Shown: piece after piece, positions 26,004 through 35,234 of the stretch
Numbering within the stretch: the stretch's first letter is position 1
Layout of the letters: every line of letters begins with the position of its first letter
Origin: Paracoccaceae bacterium
GTDB taxonomy: Bacteria; Pseudomonadota; Alphaproteobacteria; Rhodobacterales; Rhodobacteraceae
Assembly: GCA_024742575.1 (NCBI GenBank)
Contig: JANSYF010000001.1
Location: forward strand, 83,606-147,605
Direction of reading: 5' to 3'
DNA length: 64,000 bases
Made by a program: the position numbers and the translations under genes
The notes under the pieces: generated by a model
The model's input: only the letters and a program-made list of their open reading frames with translations
Database searches by the model: none
Told to the model about the DNA's origin: nothing

Positions 26004-28292
26004 ATGAGCAAACTGCCGACAAAGGCGGACATCCTCGAATGGATCGCCGCCAACCCGACACTCACCGCGAAACGCGACATTGCCAAGGCTTTTGGCATCA
26101 AAGGCGCTGCGCGGATCGACCTCAAACGCCTGCTGAAAGAGCTGGAGGCTGAAGGTCATCTTGAGAAACGCAAGAAGACGTACCGCGACCCGGATCGTTT
26201 GCCACCCGTAAGCGTGTTGCAGGTGAAGGCGCCCACGCCAGATGGCGACCTCTATGCACGCGCGTTGGAATGGCATGGTGAAGGTGTGGAGCCAATCATC
26301 CTTGTGATCCCGCGCGCCTCTGATCCCGCTTTGGGTGAAGGCGACCGTATTCTGGCGCGCCTACAGGTCGTGCATGAGGAAGATCACAATTACGAGGCCC
26401 GCCTGATCCGGCGCATCGGGTCGAACCCGCGCAAGGTGGTGGGTATCTTTGCCAAATCCTCGGAAGGCGGGCGGATCAAAGCGATCGACAAAGGGTCGGA
26501 CAAGGAATGGGTGGTCGCCCCAGATGCCACTGGCGGGGCCAAGGACGGCGAGTTGGTCGAGGCAGAACAGGCCGGACCGGCAGGACGCATGGGCTTGCCC
26601 CGTGCACGCATCACCGAAAGGCTGGGCGACCCTTCCGCCCCTCGCGCGGTGTCTCTGATCGCTATCCACCAGCACGGCATTCCCGACAGTTTCCCCGACG
26701 ACGTGATCGCCGAAGCGGACGCAATGAAGCCGGCGGGCCTTTCGGGCCGGACCGACATGCGGGACATGCCGCTGATCACCATCGACCCGGTGGATGCGCG
26801 TGACCGCGACGATGCGTGTCTTGCGTACCCTGACGATGATCCGAAGAACGAAGGCGGTCACGTGATCTGGGTCGCCATCGCAGATGTGTCCCATTACGTG
26901 ACATCGGGATCAGCGCTTGACCAAGAGGCACGCAAGCGCGGCAATTCCAGCTATTTCCCCGACCGCGTGGTGCCAATGCTGCCCGACCGCTTATCTGGTG
27001 ATCTGTGTTCGCTGCACGAAGGCGTGCCGCGCGCCTGTGTGGCGGTGCGCATGGTGATTGACGCCCATGGCAACAAGATAAGCCACAGCTTTCAGCGCGG
27101 GCTGATGCGGTCGGTCGCATCGCTGGATTATCGCACGGTGCAAGAGGCGATGGACGGTACGCCGAACGATAAGACAGAACCGCTGCTGGACGACGTGATC
27201 CGCCCGCTATATGCGGCCTACCACGCTTTGACTGAAGCGCGGAATCGGCGTCAGCCACTTAACCTTGATCTGCCCGAGCGAAAGATCATTCTTGCCGAAG
27301 ACGGTAAGGTGCAGTCGGTCAATTTCGCGGACAGGCTGGATGCGCACAAGCTGATCGAAGAATTCATGGTGCTGGCCAATGTCTGCGCCGCTGAAACGCT
27401 GATCGCCAAGCGCACGCCGCTTCTGTTCCGCGTGCACGAAGAGCCTCCGCCCGAAAAGATGGAGTCCTTGCGCGAAACCGCCGAGGCGGCAGGGCTGACG
27501 CTGGCCAAGGGGCAAGTCCTCAAAACCGCCCAACTCAACCGCCTGCTGAACGATGCCGCCGGATCGGAAGAAGCAGAATTGATCAACTTGGCCACGCTGC
27601 GGTCAATGACGCAGGCTTACTACAACCCGGAGAATTTTGGCCATTTCGGACTCGCGCTACAGAACTACGCGCATTTCACCTCGCCGATCCGGCGCTATTC
27701 CGACCTGATTGTGCACCGCGCGCTGATCAAGGCGCATGGCTGGGGCGATGACGGTCTGACACCCGAGGATATCGAGCGACTGGAAGCCACCGCGCAGCAC
27801 ATCAGCGACACGGAACGTCGGTCGATGATGGCCGAACGGGATACAACAGACCGCTATCTGGCGGCGTTCCTGTCTGATCGCATCGGTGCGGAATTCGCCG
27901 GGCGTATCAGCGGCATCGCGCGGTTCGGCGTGTTCGTCAAGCTGGACGAGACAGGCGCTGACGGGCTTATCCCGATCCGGTCCTTGGGCAACGAATATTT
28001 CCATTTCGATGCTGATGCCGGAACGCTGATGGGGTCCGACACTGGTGTGATGATTGGCCTGGGTCAGCGCGTGACCGTCAAACTGGTCGAAGCCGCGCCA
28101 GTGACCGGGGGCATCGCGCTTGAACTACTGACCTTGCAGGATGCAGAACTACCTGGCGGCTCCGGCAAGGGCCGAATGGGGCGCGGGACACGCCCCAAGG
28201 GCAAGGGTGGGCCAAAACGCAAAGTGGCCAAGGCCAAGAAGAAAGACGCCAAGACCAAGCGCAAGGTCACGCGGCAGCGGCGGAACGGGTGA
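26004..28292 (+). CDS. rnr: ribonuclease R
   Basis: Processive 3'-5' exoribonuclease that degrades structured RNA, important in rRNA and tmRNA quality control. The 762 residues contain an N-terminal winged helix (about 5-60), cold-shock type OB domains (about 65-230), the RNB catalytic domain with DARDRDDACLAY (metal-binding Asps, about residue 265) and FTSPIRRYSDLIVHRAL, an S1 domain (about 625-710, GRISGIARFGVFVKL) and a Lys/Arg-rich tail that helps unwind duplexes. The ATG at 26004 follows a weak site. Its last 26 bp overlap the convergent glutathione-transferase gene. Confidence 0.96.
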   Translation: MSKLPTKADILEWIAANPTLTAKRDIAKAFGIKGAARIDLKRLLKELEAEGHLEKRKKTYRDPDRLPPVSVLQVKAPTPDGDLYARALEWHGEGVEPIILVIPRASDPALGEGDRILARLQVVHEEDHNYEARLIRRIGSNPRKVVGIFAKSSEGGRIKAIDKGSDKEWVVAPDATGGAKDGELVEAEQAGPAGRMGLPRARITERLGDPSAPRAVSLIAIHQHGIPDSFPDDVIAEADAMKPAGLSGRTDMRDMPLITIDPVDARDRDDACLAYPDDDPKNEGGHVIWVAIADVSHYVTSGSALDQEARKRGNSSYFPDRVVPMLPDRLSGDLCSLHEGVPRACVAVRMVIDAHGNKISHSFQRGLMRSVASLDYRTVQEAMDGTPNDKTEPLLDDVIRPLYAAYHALTEARNRRQPLNLDLPERKIILAEDGKVQSVNFADRLDAHKLIEEFMVLANVCAAETLIAKRTPLLFRVHEEPPPEKMESLRETAEAAGLTLAKGQVLKTAQLNRLLNDAAGSEEAELINLATLRSMTQAYYNPENFGHFGLALQNYAHFTSPIRRYSDLIVHRALIKAHGWGDDGLTPEDIERLEATAQHISDTERRSMMAERDTTDRYLAAFLSDRIGAEFAGRISGIARFGVFVKLDETGADGLIPIRSLGNEYFHFDADAGTLMGSDTGVMIGLGQRVTVKLVEAAPVTGGIALELLTLQDAELPGGSGKGRMGRGTRPKGKGGPKRKVAKAKKKDAKTKRKVTRQRRNG

Positions 28293-28989
28293 TTTTGGGA
28301 TAAAGCGCGGCGCGGCCACGCTGGATATATCCCATCAGTGTTTCGTTCCCTCGCACCGCCCGCCGGATCGCAGTATCGGCGGGCAAACTAGCAAGCATGC
28401 TAAGGACCGGAACGGCAATCGTGTCGGGTGCGGTGGGATGGTCGGCCAAAAGGAACCGCTTGTCCCACAGCATGTCGGTCAGGCAATCAAGGTCGGGCGT
28501 TAGGCATTGAATCCGTTGGTCTTCGGTCATCCGGGCAAAACCCTGCCCTTTCAGGCTGTTTCGCACCTGCCGCCGCACCATGTTGGCTATGAATGGGCGC
28601 ATCGGTGACGGAATACTGCCAAAGGCAACGGGCACCAGTTTGGCCCAGCAGCGATCATCCAACCACCGATCATGCGCAACAGCGACGCGCAGGTGTTCTT
28701 CGACCATTCGAATGATCGCGTGACCCAGCACCCGGTCCTTGGATGACAATCCGGGATAGAAATCCGCACCACGCTTCTCCAGATAGGTCTGGATGAACCC
28801 ACTTTCCGGGATCACCCCTTCGGGTGTGCGGAGCGCAGGTAAACGGCCAATCGGGGCCTCGGACGGCGTGTTTGCGTATTCGGGTCGCCAGGCTTCGCCT
28901 GACATGTCCAGTTGGATCATGGATTTCACGCAGAACGGGCTGAGGCTCGGTTCGTCGAAGCCTTCGGGATAGGTGATGAGTGTGAGCAT
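28267..28989 (-). CDS. glutathione S-transferase family protein (Fax-like)
   Basis: 240 residues: an N-terminal thioredoxin-like domain (LTLITYPEGFDEPSLSPFCV, then IGRLPALRTPEGVIPESGFI with the cis-Pro and the Glu-Ser pair that hold glutathione) and an all-helical C-terminal domain with ERFLLADHPTAPDTIAV-like sequence near residue 195. The pattern resembles the failed-axon-connections/metaxin-like branch rather than classical detoxifying enzymes. The ATG at 28989 is preceded by GGAGGCACAT; longer starts lack a site. It diverges from the WYL regulator at 29072, which probably controls it through the repeats between them. Confidence 0.85.
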   Translation of the reverse strand: MLTLITYPEGFDEPSLSPFCVKSMIQLDMSGEAWRPEYANTPSEAPIGRLPALRTPEGVIPESGFIQTYLEKRGADFYPGLSSKDRVLGHAIIRMVEEHLRVAVAHDRWLDDRCWAKLVPVAFGSIPSPMRPFIANMVRRQVRNSLKGQGFARMTEDQRIQCLTPDLDCLTDMLWDKRFLLADHPTAPDTIAVPVLSMLASLPADTAIRRAVRGNETLMGYIQRGRAALYPKITRSAAAA

Positions 28990-29032
28990 ATGTGCCTCCA
29001 AGTCGGTGCTGCGTCTTGAGTATCGCGCGGTA

Positions 29033-29050
29033 CTGTCAGTTTCTGTCAGT
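29033..29050. promoter_or_regulatory. direct repeat, candidate operator of the WYL/YafY regulator
   Basis: CTGTCAGT occurs at 29033-29040 and again at 29043-29050, a spacing of exactly 10 bp, so both copies face the same side of the helix. It lies in the 82-bp gap between the divergent glutathione-transferase and regulator genes. Confidence 0.5.
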
Positions 29051-29071
29051 AACATGTAGAAAGCTCAGAAC

Positions 29072-29779
29072 ATGAGCCGCACCCATCGCCTGTTTCAATT
29101 GATGCAAGCCCTGCGCAGTCTGCCCGCCCCGGCGACAGCGGCGCAATTGGCTGATGCGACCAACGTGTCTCCGCGCACGCTCTACCGCGACATCGACACG
29201 TTGCGCGAACTTGGCGCTGTGATCGACGGGGAAACGGGTTTTGGTTACACTCTGATCGAGGACGCGCATCTGCCGCCGCTGGGGTTCAAGGATGACGAGC
29301 TTGAGGCATTGGTGCTGGGTCTGCGCGAAGTGGCCGCTGTGGGTGACCCGGCATTGGCCGAGGCGGCTCGATCTGCTCTCGTTAAATTGCGGGCGCGGTT
29401 GCCGGAAAGCCAGGCGCATCGCTTGCGCCATTCAGTTTTGGTTGCGCATCGTTTCCATCCGCCCGCCCTGCCCGCAATTGATTCAGGCACTTTGCGCGAG
29501 GCCTGTTGGGACGAACGGATTGTCAGCTTTGCCTATACAGATAAAAACGGCGCATCGACGCAACGCGAAGTCAAACCGCTGAGCATCATGTTGTTCGATC
29601 AATCGCATTGTCTCTTGGCATGGTGCCTCAAGCGCGATGATTACCGGGCGTTCCGGCTAGACCGGATGTCAGACTTGACCGTGACTGGCCGTTCCTTCCG
29701 GCCAGAGCGGGTTCCACTGCTCAAGATTTATCTCGAAAACCTCAATGAGGCGGCAGGAGACCGCTTGGTCCGCTTTTGA
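29072..29779 (+). CDS. WYL-domain (YafY family) transcriptional regulator
   Basis: 235-residue regulator with an N-terminal HTH_11-type winged helix (RLFQLMQALRSLPAPATAAQ then NVSPRTLYRDIDTLRELGAVI) and a C-terminal WYL ligand-sensing region (about 135-225: RIVSFAYTDKNGA, REVKPLSIMLFDQSHCLLAW, FRLDRMSDLTVTGRSF). WYL domains bind small ligands or nucleic acid and often control a divergent gene. Here the divergent neighbour is a glutathione transferase and an in-phase direct repeat lies between the two, so local repression or autoregulation is likely. The ligand is unknown. ATG at 29072. Confidence 0.9.
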   Translation: MSRTHRLFQLMQALRSLPAPATAAQLADATNVSPRTLYRDIDTLRELGAVIDGETGFGYTLIEDAHLPPLGFKDDELEALVLGLREVAAVGDPALAEAARSALVKLRARLPESQAHRLRHSVLVAHRFHPPALPAIDSGTLREACWDERIVSFAYTDKNGASTQREVKPLSIMLFDQSHCLLAWCLKRDDYRAFRLDRMSDLTVTGRSFRPERVPLLKIYLENLNEAAGDRLVRF

Positions 29780-29856
29780 TCCCTTCGCAAAAAGCACGAG
29801 TCGCGTTAGGATTGAAAAAAGCCCGGTAAACGGACACGAGCAGCAGGGGTTAAGAC

Positions 29857-31200
29857 ATGCGTTATCAGGTGATCGCCGCAGTTCTGGCAATGATAGGGTC
29901 TGCGGTACAGGCCCAGACAGTTGACGAAACCACCCGCCCGGTCAGCCGATCTGGCGCGGACAGCGAAGTCAGCCGCAGCGCCGTATCTCTGGTATCTGTC
30001 ACCGCACCACGCAATTCCCTGCGCCCGGCCTTGCGGCCTGCGGTAACGGCGAAACCCGAAATGCTGGTGCCCGCGGCCGCGCAATCCGGGTTTCAAGATT
30101 GGATTAAGGGCTTCCGCACCCGTGCTCTGCGTAAAGGCATCTCGGACACAGTGTTCGATCGCGCCTTCAATGGCGTGCAATACGACGCCGACGTGATCCG
30201 CCGCGACCGCAACCAGTCGGAATTCACTAAGACGATCTGGGATTACCTCGACAGTGCCGCGTCTGACGCGCGGGTCAACAATGGCAAGGCGGCGCTGCGC
30301 AAACACGGCGCGTTGCTGGACCGGATTGAGGCGCAGTACGGCGTCGACAAGGATATTGTCGTCGCGATCTGGGGGCTTGAGAGCGCCTATGGCACTTTCC
30401 GAGGCTCGAACCCGGTAATCGGGTCGCTAGCCACCCTCGCCTATGACGCGCGGCGCAGCGATTTCTTCGAAGAACAACTGATCCAAGCGCTGAAGATCCT
30501 GCAAAGCGGTGATGTGACTCTGCCCAACTTCAAAGGCAGTTGGGCCGGGGCAATGGGACACACCCAGTTCATCCCGACCTCGTACCAATCGCTTGCGGTG
30601 GATTTCGACGGCGATGGCAAGCGCGACATCTGGTCGGACGATCCCGCAGACGCGCTGGCGTCAACCGCGAATTACCTTGCAAAGAACGGCTGGATCAAAG
30701 GCGCCCCTTGGGGCGTCGAGGTGCGCATCCCGCAGGGCTTTGACTACACGCTGGCGAACCGTGACATCAAACGCATGCCGTCGGAGTGGGCGCGGATCGG
30801 GGTTGTGGATCTGGAGGGTAAAGCAGTCCCGGACCATGGGTCTGCGTCTGTCCTCTTACCAGCAGGGGCCAAGGGGGCCGCCTTTCTGATCTTCAAGAAT
30901 TTCGACGTGATCGAAACATACAACACCGCCGACGCCTACGTGATCGGCGTGGGTCACCTGAGCGACCGCATCACAGGCGCGGGGCCAATCCGGTCAGACT
31001 GGCCCCGCGAGGACCGTGCGCTGACATTTGACGAACGGATTGAGATGCAGAGACTGCTGACGGCCAAGGGGTTCAACACCAAGAAGATCGACGGCAAGAT
31101 CGGCCCGTTGACCATCAACGCGGTGCGCATGTTCCAGACATCGATTGGCGATATTCCGGATGGGTATGCCTCTTTGAACATCCTCAAGAAGCTGCGTTAG
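29857..31200 (+). CDS. MltB-family lytic murein transglycosylase
   Basis: Cuts glycan strands of peptidoglycan with formation of 1,6-anhydro-muramyl ends. The 447 residues begin with a signal peptide (RYQVIAAVLAMIGSAVQAQ). The catalytic domain (about 75-375) has AIWGLESAYGTFRG with the catalytic Glu and WAGAMGHTQFIPTSY, then DFDGDGKRDIW, all MltB hallmarks. A C-terminal PG_binding_1 domain (about 385-445) includes LLTAKGFNTKKIDGKIGP. No lipobox Cys is seen at the signal cleavage site, so it should be soluble in the periplasm. The ATG follows CAGGGGTTAAGAC. Appears monocistronic or cotranscribed with the next gene 57 bp on. Confidence 0.93.
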   Translation: MRYQVIAAVLAMIGSAVQAQTVDETTRPVSRSGADSEVSRSAVSLVSVTAPRNSLRPALRPAVTAKPEMLVPAAAQSGFQDWIKGFRTRALRKGISDTVFDRAFNGVQYDADVIRRDRNQSEFTKTIWDYLDSAASDARVNNGKAALRKHGALLDRIEAQYGVDKDIVVAIWGLESAYGTFRGSNPVIGSLATLAYDARRSDFFEEQLIQALKILQSGDVTLPNFKGSWAGAMGHTQFIPTSYQSLAVDFDGDGKRDIWSDDPADALASTANYLAKNGWIKGAPWGVEVRIPQGFDYTLANRDIKRMPSEWARIGVVDLEGKAVPDHGSASVLLPAGAKGAAFLIFKNFDVIETYNTADAYVIGVGHLSDRITGAGPIRSDWPREDRALTFDERIEMQRLLTAKGFNTKKIDGKIGPLTINAVRMFQTSIGDIPDGYASLNILKKLR

Positions 31201-31257
31201 GGTACGAACCGAGGCGGTGATAAATCCACCGTGCCCCTTCGGCGAAAGGCCCGACCT

Positions 31258-32034
31258 ATGCCAACAACCCTGATCGTTCTCGCGCATCCTGAGCGGCGAT
31301 CGTTTAATGGCGCGTGGGCAGATGCCACCGAGGCGGCTGTGCGCGCGCAAGGCGACTCGGTTCTGCGGTCTGACCTGTGTCAGATGGGGTTCGACGCAGT
31401 GGAACGCGCTGCACACTATGGGGACTGGCCCGAGGAAGCGCCCTTTGACCCACTCAAGGCGCAGGAAGGAGCGACCGGTGCCGGGTCAACTCCGAAAGAC
31501 GTGCGGGCAGAGGTCGACAAGATCAGGGAAGCCGACCGGATGGTCCTGCACTTCCCACTTTGGTGGTTCGCGCCGCCCGCAATCCTCAAGGGCTGGTTCG
31601 ACCGCGCATTTCAACATGGTGTGCTGCATGATGTCGACAAACGGTTCGACACGGGCATGTCCCGGGGCAAGCAGGCGCTTATGTGCGTGACGACCGGTTC
31701 GACTGCCACCGAGAGCGCGCACAATGGCAAGGAAGGTGACATCAACCTTCTGCTTTGGCCCGCTGCCTATACCCTGCGCTATCTGGGTTTCGATGTTCTG
31801 GAGCCTGTCGTGGTGCATGGTGTGCATGGCTATCACCGGGGCGACCGCGAAACGCAGCTGGTCGACCGTTTGACTGCCACTCTGAACGCGCAGAAAGATA
31901 TCATCGGCGGGTTTTCCACGCGTCCCAGACTGCGTTTCAATGCTGATGACGATTTCGACGAGACAGGTCAATTGCGCAGCGACAGGCCCTCTGTCACACC
32001 ATTTATTCGTCACAAGGCCACGTTTGACGAATAG
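31258..32034 (+). CDS. NAD(P)H-dependent quinone oxidoreductase, flavodoxin-like fold
   Basis: 258-residue flavoprotein of the NQO/MdaB/KefF group that reduces quinones or similar acceptors by two electrons. The N-terminus TLIVLAHPERRSFNG is the FMN/FAD phosphate loop, and HFPLWWFAPPAILKGWFDRAF with the following VTTGST segment is the family signature around the isoalloxazine. The start at 31258 places the first strand immediately after Met; an upstream ATG at 31231 adds a basic stretch that is not family-like. The C-terminal 60 residues (from about 195) are longer than in MdaB and have no assigned role. Confidence 0.87.
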   Translation: MPTTLIVLAHPERRSFNGAWADATEAAVRAQGDSVLRSDLCQMGFDAVERAAHYGDWPEEAPFDPLKAQEGATGAGSTPKDVRAEVDKIREADRMVLHFPLWWFAPPAILKGWFDRAFQHGVLHDVDKRFDTGMSRGKQALMCVTTGSTATESAHNGKEGDINLLLWPAAYTLRYLGFDVLEPVVVHGVHGYHRGDRETQLVDRLTATLNAQKDIIGGFSTRPRLRFNADDDFDETGQLRSDRPSVTPFIRHKATFDE

Positions 32035-32094
32035 ACTGTTTGTGCAAGGCGCAGCGTGGGCCTAAAGGGCGTTGAACCTGGTGGGAGAGCGCCC

Positions 32095-32871
32095 TTGATC
32101 TTGAACATCGACGTACATCTGGAATACCAGCTTTCCGGACCCACTGACCTGCTGCTGCAAATCGAGGCCGCACATCTGCCGGATCAACCTGTCCGCAATG
32201 CACATATCAGCTTTTCCGATGTCACCGATTTCGCCCGCGTGACTGCAGACGAGAGTGTGGGCGACCGCATTTGGTTGCGAGCCGACGGTCTTTTTCGATG
32301 CGATTACCGTGCAGAGGTCCAGATCGACCGCGCCTCTGTGGATCTAAACCTGATTGACGCAATGGCCCCGCATCGGTTGCCCGGTGACACGGTGCGATAT
32401 CTGATGCCATCCCGCTACTGTCCCTCGGACGAGTTTCAGACCTTCGTTGCGGCCGAGTTTGGGCACCTTTCAGGCGGCGCACAGATCACCGCGATGCGCG
32501 ATTGGATTGAACGGTCGTTCCAGTATGTGCCCGGCGTCAGCAACGCCCAGACCACCGCCTTGGACAGCTTTGTGCAGCGACAGGGCATCTGCCGTGATTA
32601 TGCGCATGTGCTGGTGACATTGGCCCGTGCTGCGACGATCCCCGCGCGCTTTGCCAGCGTCTTTGCGCCTGGTGTGACTCCACCTGATTTCCATGCGGTG
32701 GCAGAGGTGTATCTGGACGGGGGCTGGCACCTTGTCGATGCAACTGGCATGGCGTCATCCGCTGACATTGCACGCATCGGTGTCGGTGCGGATGCCGCCA
32801 ACGTGGCGTTTCTCAACATCTTTGGTCAGGCGGAGTTTGTTGCGCAACGCGTGTCAGTTGTTCACGCCTAA
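32095..32871 (+). CDS. transglutaminase-like family protein
   Basis: 258 residues with the transglutaminase/cysteine-protease fold. The N-terminal beta domain (about 1-95) begins LNIDVHLEYQLSGPTDLLLQ; the catalytic core has Cys in QGICRDYAHVLVTLAR (about residue 166), His in DFHAVAEVYLDGGW and Asp in HLVDATGMA, a complete triad. Such proteins act as peptidases or amidases in bacteria. The start is uncertain: TTG at 32095 follows GGTGGGAGAGCGCCC, a strong ribosome-binding site, whereas a GTG at 32056 is also in frame without one. Convergent with the next gene, stops 3 bp apart. Confidence 0.82.
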   Translation: MILNIDVHLEYQLSGPTDLLLQIEAAHLPDQPVRNAHISFSDVTDFARVTADESVGDRIWLRADGLFRCDYRAEVQIDRASVDLNLIDAMAPHRLPGDTVRYLMPSRYCPSDEFQTFVAAEFGHLSGGAQITAMRDWIERSFQYVPGVSNAQTTALDSFVQRQGICRDYAHVLVTLARAATIPARFASVFAPGVTPPDFHAVAEVYLDGGWHLVDATGMASSADIARIGVGADAANVAFLNIFGQAEFVAQRVSVVHA

Positions 32872-32874
32872 CGC

Positions 32875-33354
32875 CTAGTCTTCCTGACACCCCTCTCCCC
32901 GAAAACAGGACAGCGCCTTCTGTTCTAGTTCGACGGTCGGAGTGACGTAGGTCATGACGGGGCATGGGCTGATCTGCATCACCCATTGCCGCTCCTCCTG
33001 TTTGAGAAAGACCAAATGGTCGCCTTTCTCCGCTCCACCGCACCAAGGGCCAAGACAAGAAACCCGCAAGGTTATATCGCGTTTGAACCGTTTTGTGAAA
33101 CCATCCCGCGTCATGGAATGACCATCCAACCAGCCCGGGATATCGACGCTATGCCGTTTGCGGGATGCTTGCTGATCCGTACGGTCAGGCAGTTCCGCTT
33201 CGTCGAAGAACAAATCGCCCTTCACAATGATATAGGTGTCGTCTGACTGTGCCGCAGTTTGGTAGTCGCGTTCAATGTCCGGGGCCCTGCAACTTAACGC
33301 GAAAGCTGGTTGTGCCAGTGCGATCAACCCTGCAAGAACAAGGCCCAATCGCAT
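32875..33354 (-). CDS. exported hypothetical protein (159 aa)
   Basis: Starts with a signal peptide (RLGLVLAGLIALAQPAFA, cleavage before LSCRAPD), so it is probably periplasmic. The mature part has five or six Cys residues (CRAP, SCLGPWCGG, SPCPV, SCFRGEGC) that could form disulfides, with an OB-like DTYIIVKGDLFFDEAEL segment. Similar cysteine-containing exported proteins occur next to rppH in related genomes, from memory. No function is known to me. The ATG at 33354 overlaps the rppH stop (TGATG), so it is translationally coupled to rppH; an in-frame TTG directly before it is less likely. Confidence 0.72.
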   Translation of the reverse strand: MRLGLVLAGLIALAQPAFALSCRAPDIERDYQTAAQSDDTYIIVKGDLFFDEAELPDRTDQQASRKRHSVDIPGWLDGHSMTRDGFTKRFKRDITLRVSCLGPWCGGAEKGDHLVFLKQEERQWVMQISPCPVMTYVTPTVELEQKALSCFRGEGCQED

Positions 33355-33836
33355 CAAAGGTGGTCCTTGAACGCAGCCAGTACCCGTTCATACACATGCC
33401 GCTTGAACGGAACGATGTTGTTAATGAGCAGATCCGGCGCCATCCACTGCCAGCGGCTGAATTCCTGATGCTCGGTGGCAATATCCACTTGGTCGTCGGT
33501 GCCCTTGAACCGCATCAGGAACCATTTCTGCTCCTGCCCGCGATAGCGCCCCTTCCAGAGTTTGCCGACAAGATCATGCGGCAAATCGTAGGGAATCCAA
33601 TCCTTCGTCTCGGCCTCAATTTTGACCAGAGAGGACAGAACCCCTGTTTCTTCCCACAACTCACGCAGCGCGGCATCGCGCGGGGTTTCGCCCTTGTCCA
33701 CACCACCCTGTGGCATCTGCCATGCCGGACCAGGATTATCGAGACGCTGGCCGACAAAGACATTGCCGTCCCGGTTTATAAGCATCACGCCAACGCAAGA
33801 GCGATACGGTAGCTTGGCGATCTCTTCGGGGGTCAT
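33354..33836 (-). CDS. rppH: RNA pyrophosphohydrolase
   Basis: Nudix enzyme that removes pyrophosphate from 5'-triphosphorylated mRNA and so triggers decay. The 160 residues contain the Nudix box [20 protein letters not shown], preceded by [20 protein letters not shown] and WQMPQGG, typical of RppH/IalA. ALREL and EETG provide the metal-binding Glu residues. It lies 54 bp downstream of ctpA on the same strand, the order often seen in alphaproteobacteria. The [12 protein letters not shown]-terminus fits the family, so the ATG at 33836 is accepted. Confidence 0.94.
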   Translation of the reverse strand: MTPEEIAKLPYRSCVGVMLINRDGNVFVGQRLDNPGPAWQMPQGGVDKGETPRDAALRELWEETGVLSSLVKIEAETKDWIPYDLPHDLVGKLWKGRYRGQEQKWFLMRFKGTDDQVDIATEHQEFSRWQWMAPDLLINNIVPFKRHVYERVLAAFKDHL

Positions 33837-33855
33837 CTTGGGGCCTTTGCAATGG

Positions 33856-33882
33856 TGCGGCGCAGGACAACCCCGCGCCGCA
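33856..33882. terminator. strong hairpin between ctpA and rppH
   Basis: Perfect 8-bp arms TGCGGCGC (33856-33863) and GCGCCGCA (33875-33882) with an 11-nt loop. There is no U-tract on the minus strand, so it may attenuate or stabilise RNA rather than terminate. Confidence 0.35.
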
Positions 33883-33890
33883 ATAGGTTC

Positions 33891-35234
33891 TTAGTCGTTC
33901 GACGGCTGAAGCGCGGTCAGACCCTTGAGAATGTCGATGGCATAGGCCAGTTGGTAATCCTCTTCGCGCAGCGCAGCGGCGGCTTCGGCCTTGGCGCGGT
34001 CGGCTTCGATCTGTTGAACCTCGTCCTCGCTCAGACTGTCATTGTCGAGGCTGCCACGCAGATCGGCTTCGGAACGGTTGAAGACGTTTGTCTCTTCCTC
34101 TTCCTCGGCGGTCGCTTCGGCGGGGCGACGCGGCTGTGCAACAACGATGTCAGGCGACACACCCAGTGCTTGGATCGAACGGCCCGACGGCGTGTAGTAG
34201 CGCGCTGTGGTCAGACGCATCGCGCCATCGCCCCGCAGCGGCATGACTGTCTGGACCGACCCTTTGCCAAAGGACTTGGTACCGACGACGATGGCACGGC
34301 GGTGATCTTGAAGCGCACCAGCGACAATCTCGGACGCAGAAGCAGAACCACCATTGATCAAAACGACAATCGGTTTGCCCTGTGCCAAGTCGCCCGGCGT
34401 CGCATTATAGCGATCACCATCTTCGGGGTTGCGGCCCCGGGTGCTGACGATCTCGCCTTTTTCAAGGAACGCATCACTGACCCGGATCGCCTGATTAAGA
34501 AGACCACCGGGGTTGTTGCGCAAATCAAGCACGATGCCTTCGACATTGTCGATGCCATTCGCGGCTTCAATCTGTTCGGCCAGTCCTTCTTCTAGGTTTG
34601 AATAGGTCTGATCGTTGAACGTGGTCACGCGCAAAACAACAGTTTCGCCCTGAAGTCGGGTACGAACGGCGGTCAATTTAATTGTATCACGGATGATAGA
34701 CACATCGAACGGTTCGGCCTCGCCCTCGCGCACGACGGTGATGATGATCTCGGACCCAACAGGGCCACGCATCATGTCGACCGCTGAATCAAGAGTCAGA
34801 CCAAGAACCGACGCACCATCCACATGGGTGATAAAGTCTCCCGCCTCGATCCCAGCCTCATCGGCAGGTGTACCGTCGATTGGCGATACGACCTTCACAA
34901 AACCTTCCTCTTGCGTGACTTCGATGCCCAGACCACCGAATTCGCCGCGCGTCTGAACACGCATGTCGGCGGCATCGTCCGGCGACAGGTAACTGGAATG
35001 CGGATCAAGTGAGGTCAACATGCCGTCAATGGCCGCTTCGATCAGATCACCAGCATCCACTTCTTCCACGTATTGCGCGCGAATACGCTCGAAAATGTCC
35101 CCGAACAGGTCAAGCTGTTCATACACATTTGTGGTGCGGGCGCTTTCCTGCGCGACCAGCGGACCCACGAATTGCGTCGTGGCCACAATGCCTGCAAGTG
35201 TGCCGCCCATGGCCGCCATGACTACTTTTTTCAT
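33891..35234 (-). CDS. ctpA: S41 family C-terminal processing peptidase
   Basis: Periplasmic serine protease of the CtpA/Prc group that trims or degrades envelope proteins, in several bacteria those controlling cell-wall hydrolases. The 447 residues begin with a membrane anchor or signal (VVMAAMGGTLAGIVATTQFV). A PDZ domain (about 90-170) has GLGIEVTQEEGFVKVVSPIDG. The catalytic Ser is in GGSASASEIVAGALQDH and the Lys in GTKSFGKGSVQTVMPL, the Ser-Lys dyad of the family. It is the third gene of gpmI-envC-ctpA, with its start overlapping the envC stop by 4 bp. Beside an EnvC homologue, it is likely to act in septal cell-wall control. Confidence 0.94.
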   Translation of the reverse strand: MKKVVMAAMGGTLAGIVATTQFVGPLVAQESARTTNVYEQLDLFGDIFERIRAQYVEEVDAGDLIEAAIDGMLTSLDPHSSYLSPDDAADMRVQTRGEFGGLGIEVTQEEGFVKVVSPIDGTPADEAGIEAGDFITHVDGASVLGLTLDSAVDMMRGPVGSEIIITVVREGEAEPFDVSIIRDTIKLTAVRTRLQGETVVLRVTTFNDQTYSNLEEGLAEQIEAANGIDNVEGIVLDLRNNPGGLLNQAIRVSDAFLEKGEIVSTRGRNPEDGDRYNATPGDLAQGKPIVVLINGGSASASEIVAGALQDHRRAIVVGTKSFGKGSVQTVMPLRGDGAMRLTTARYYTPSGRSIQALGVSPDIVVAQPRRPAEATAEEEEETNVFNRSEADLRGSLDNDSLSEDEVQQIEADRAKAEAAAALREEDYQLAYAIDILKGLTALQPSND

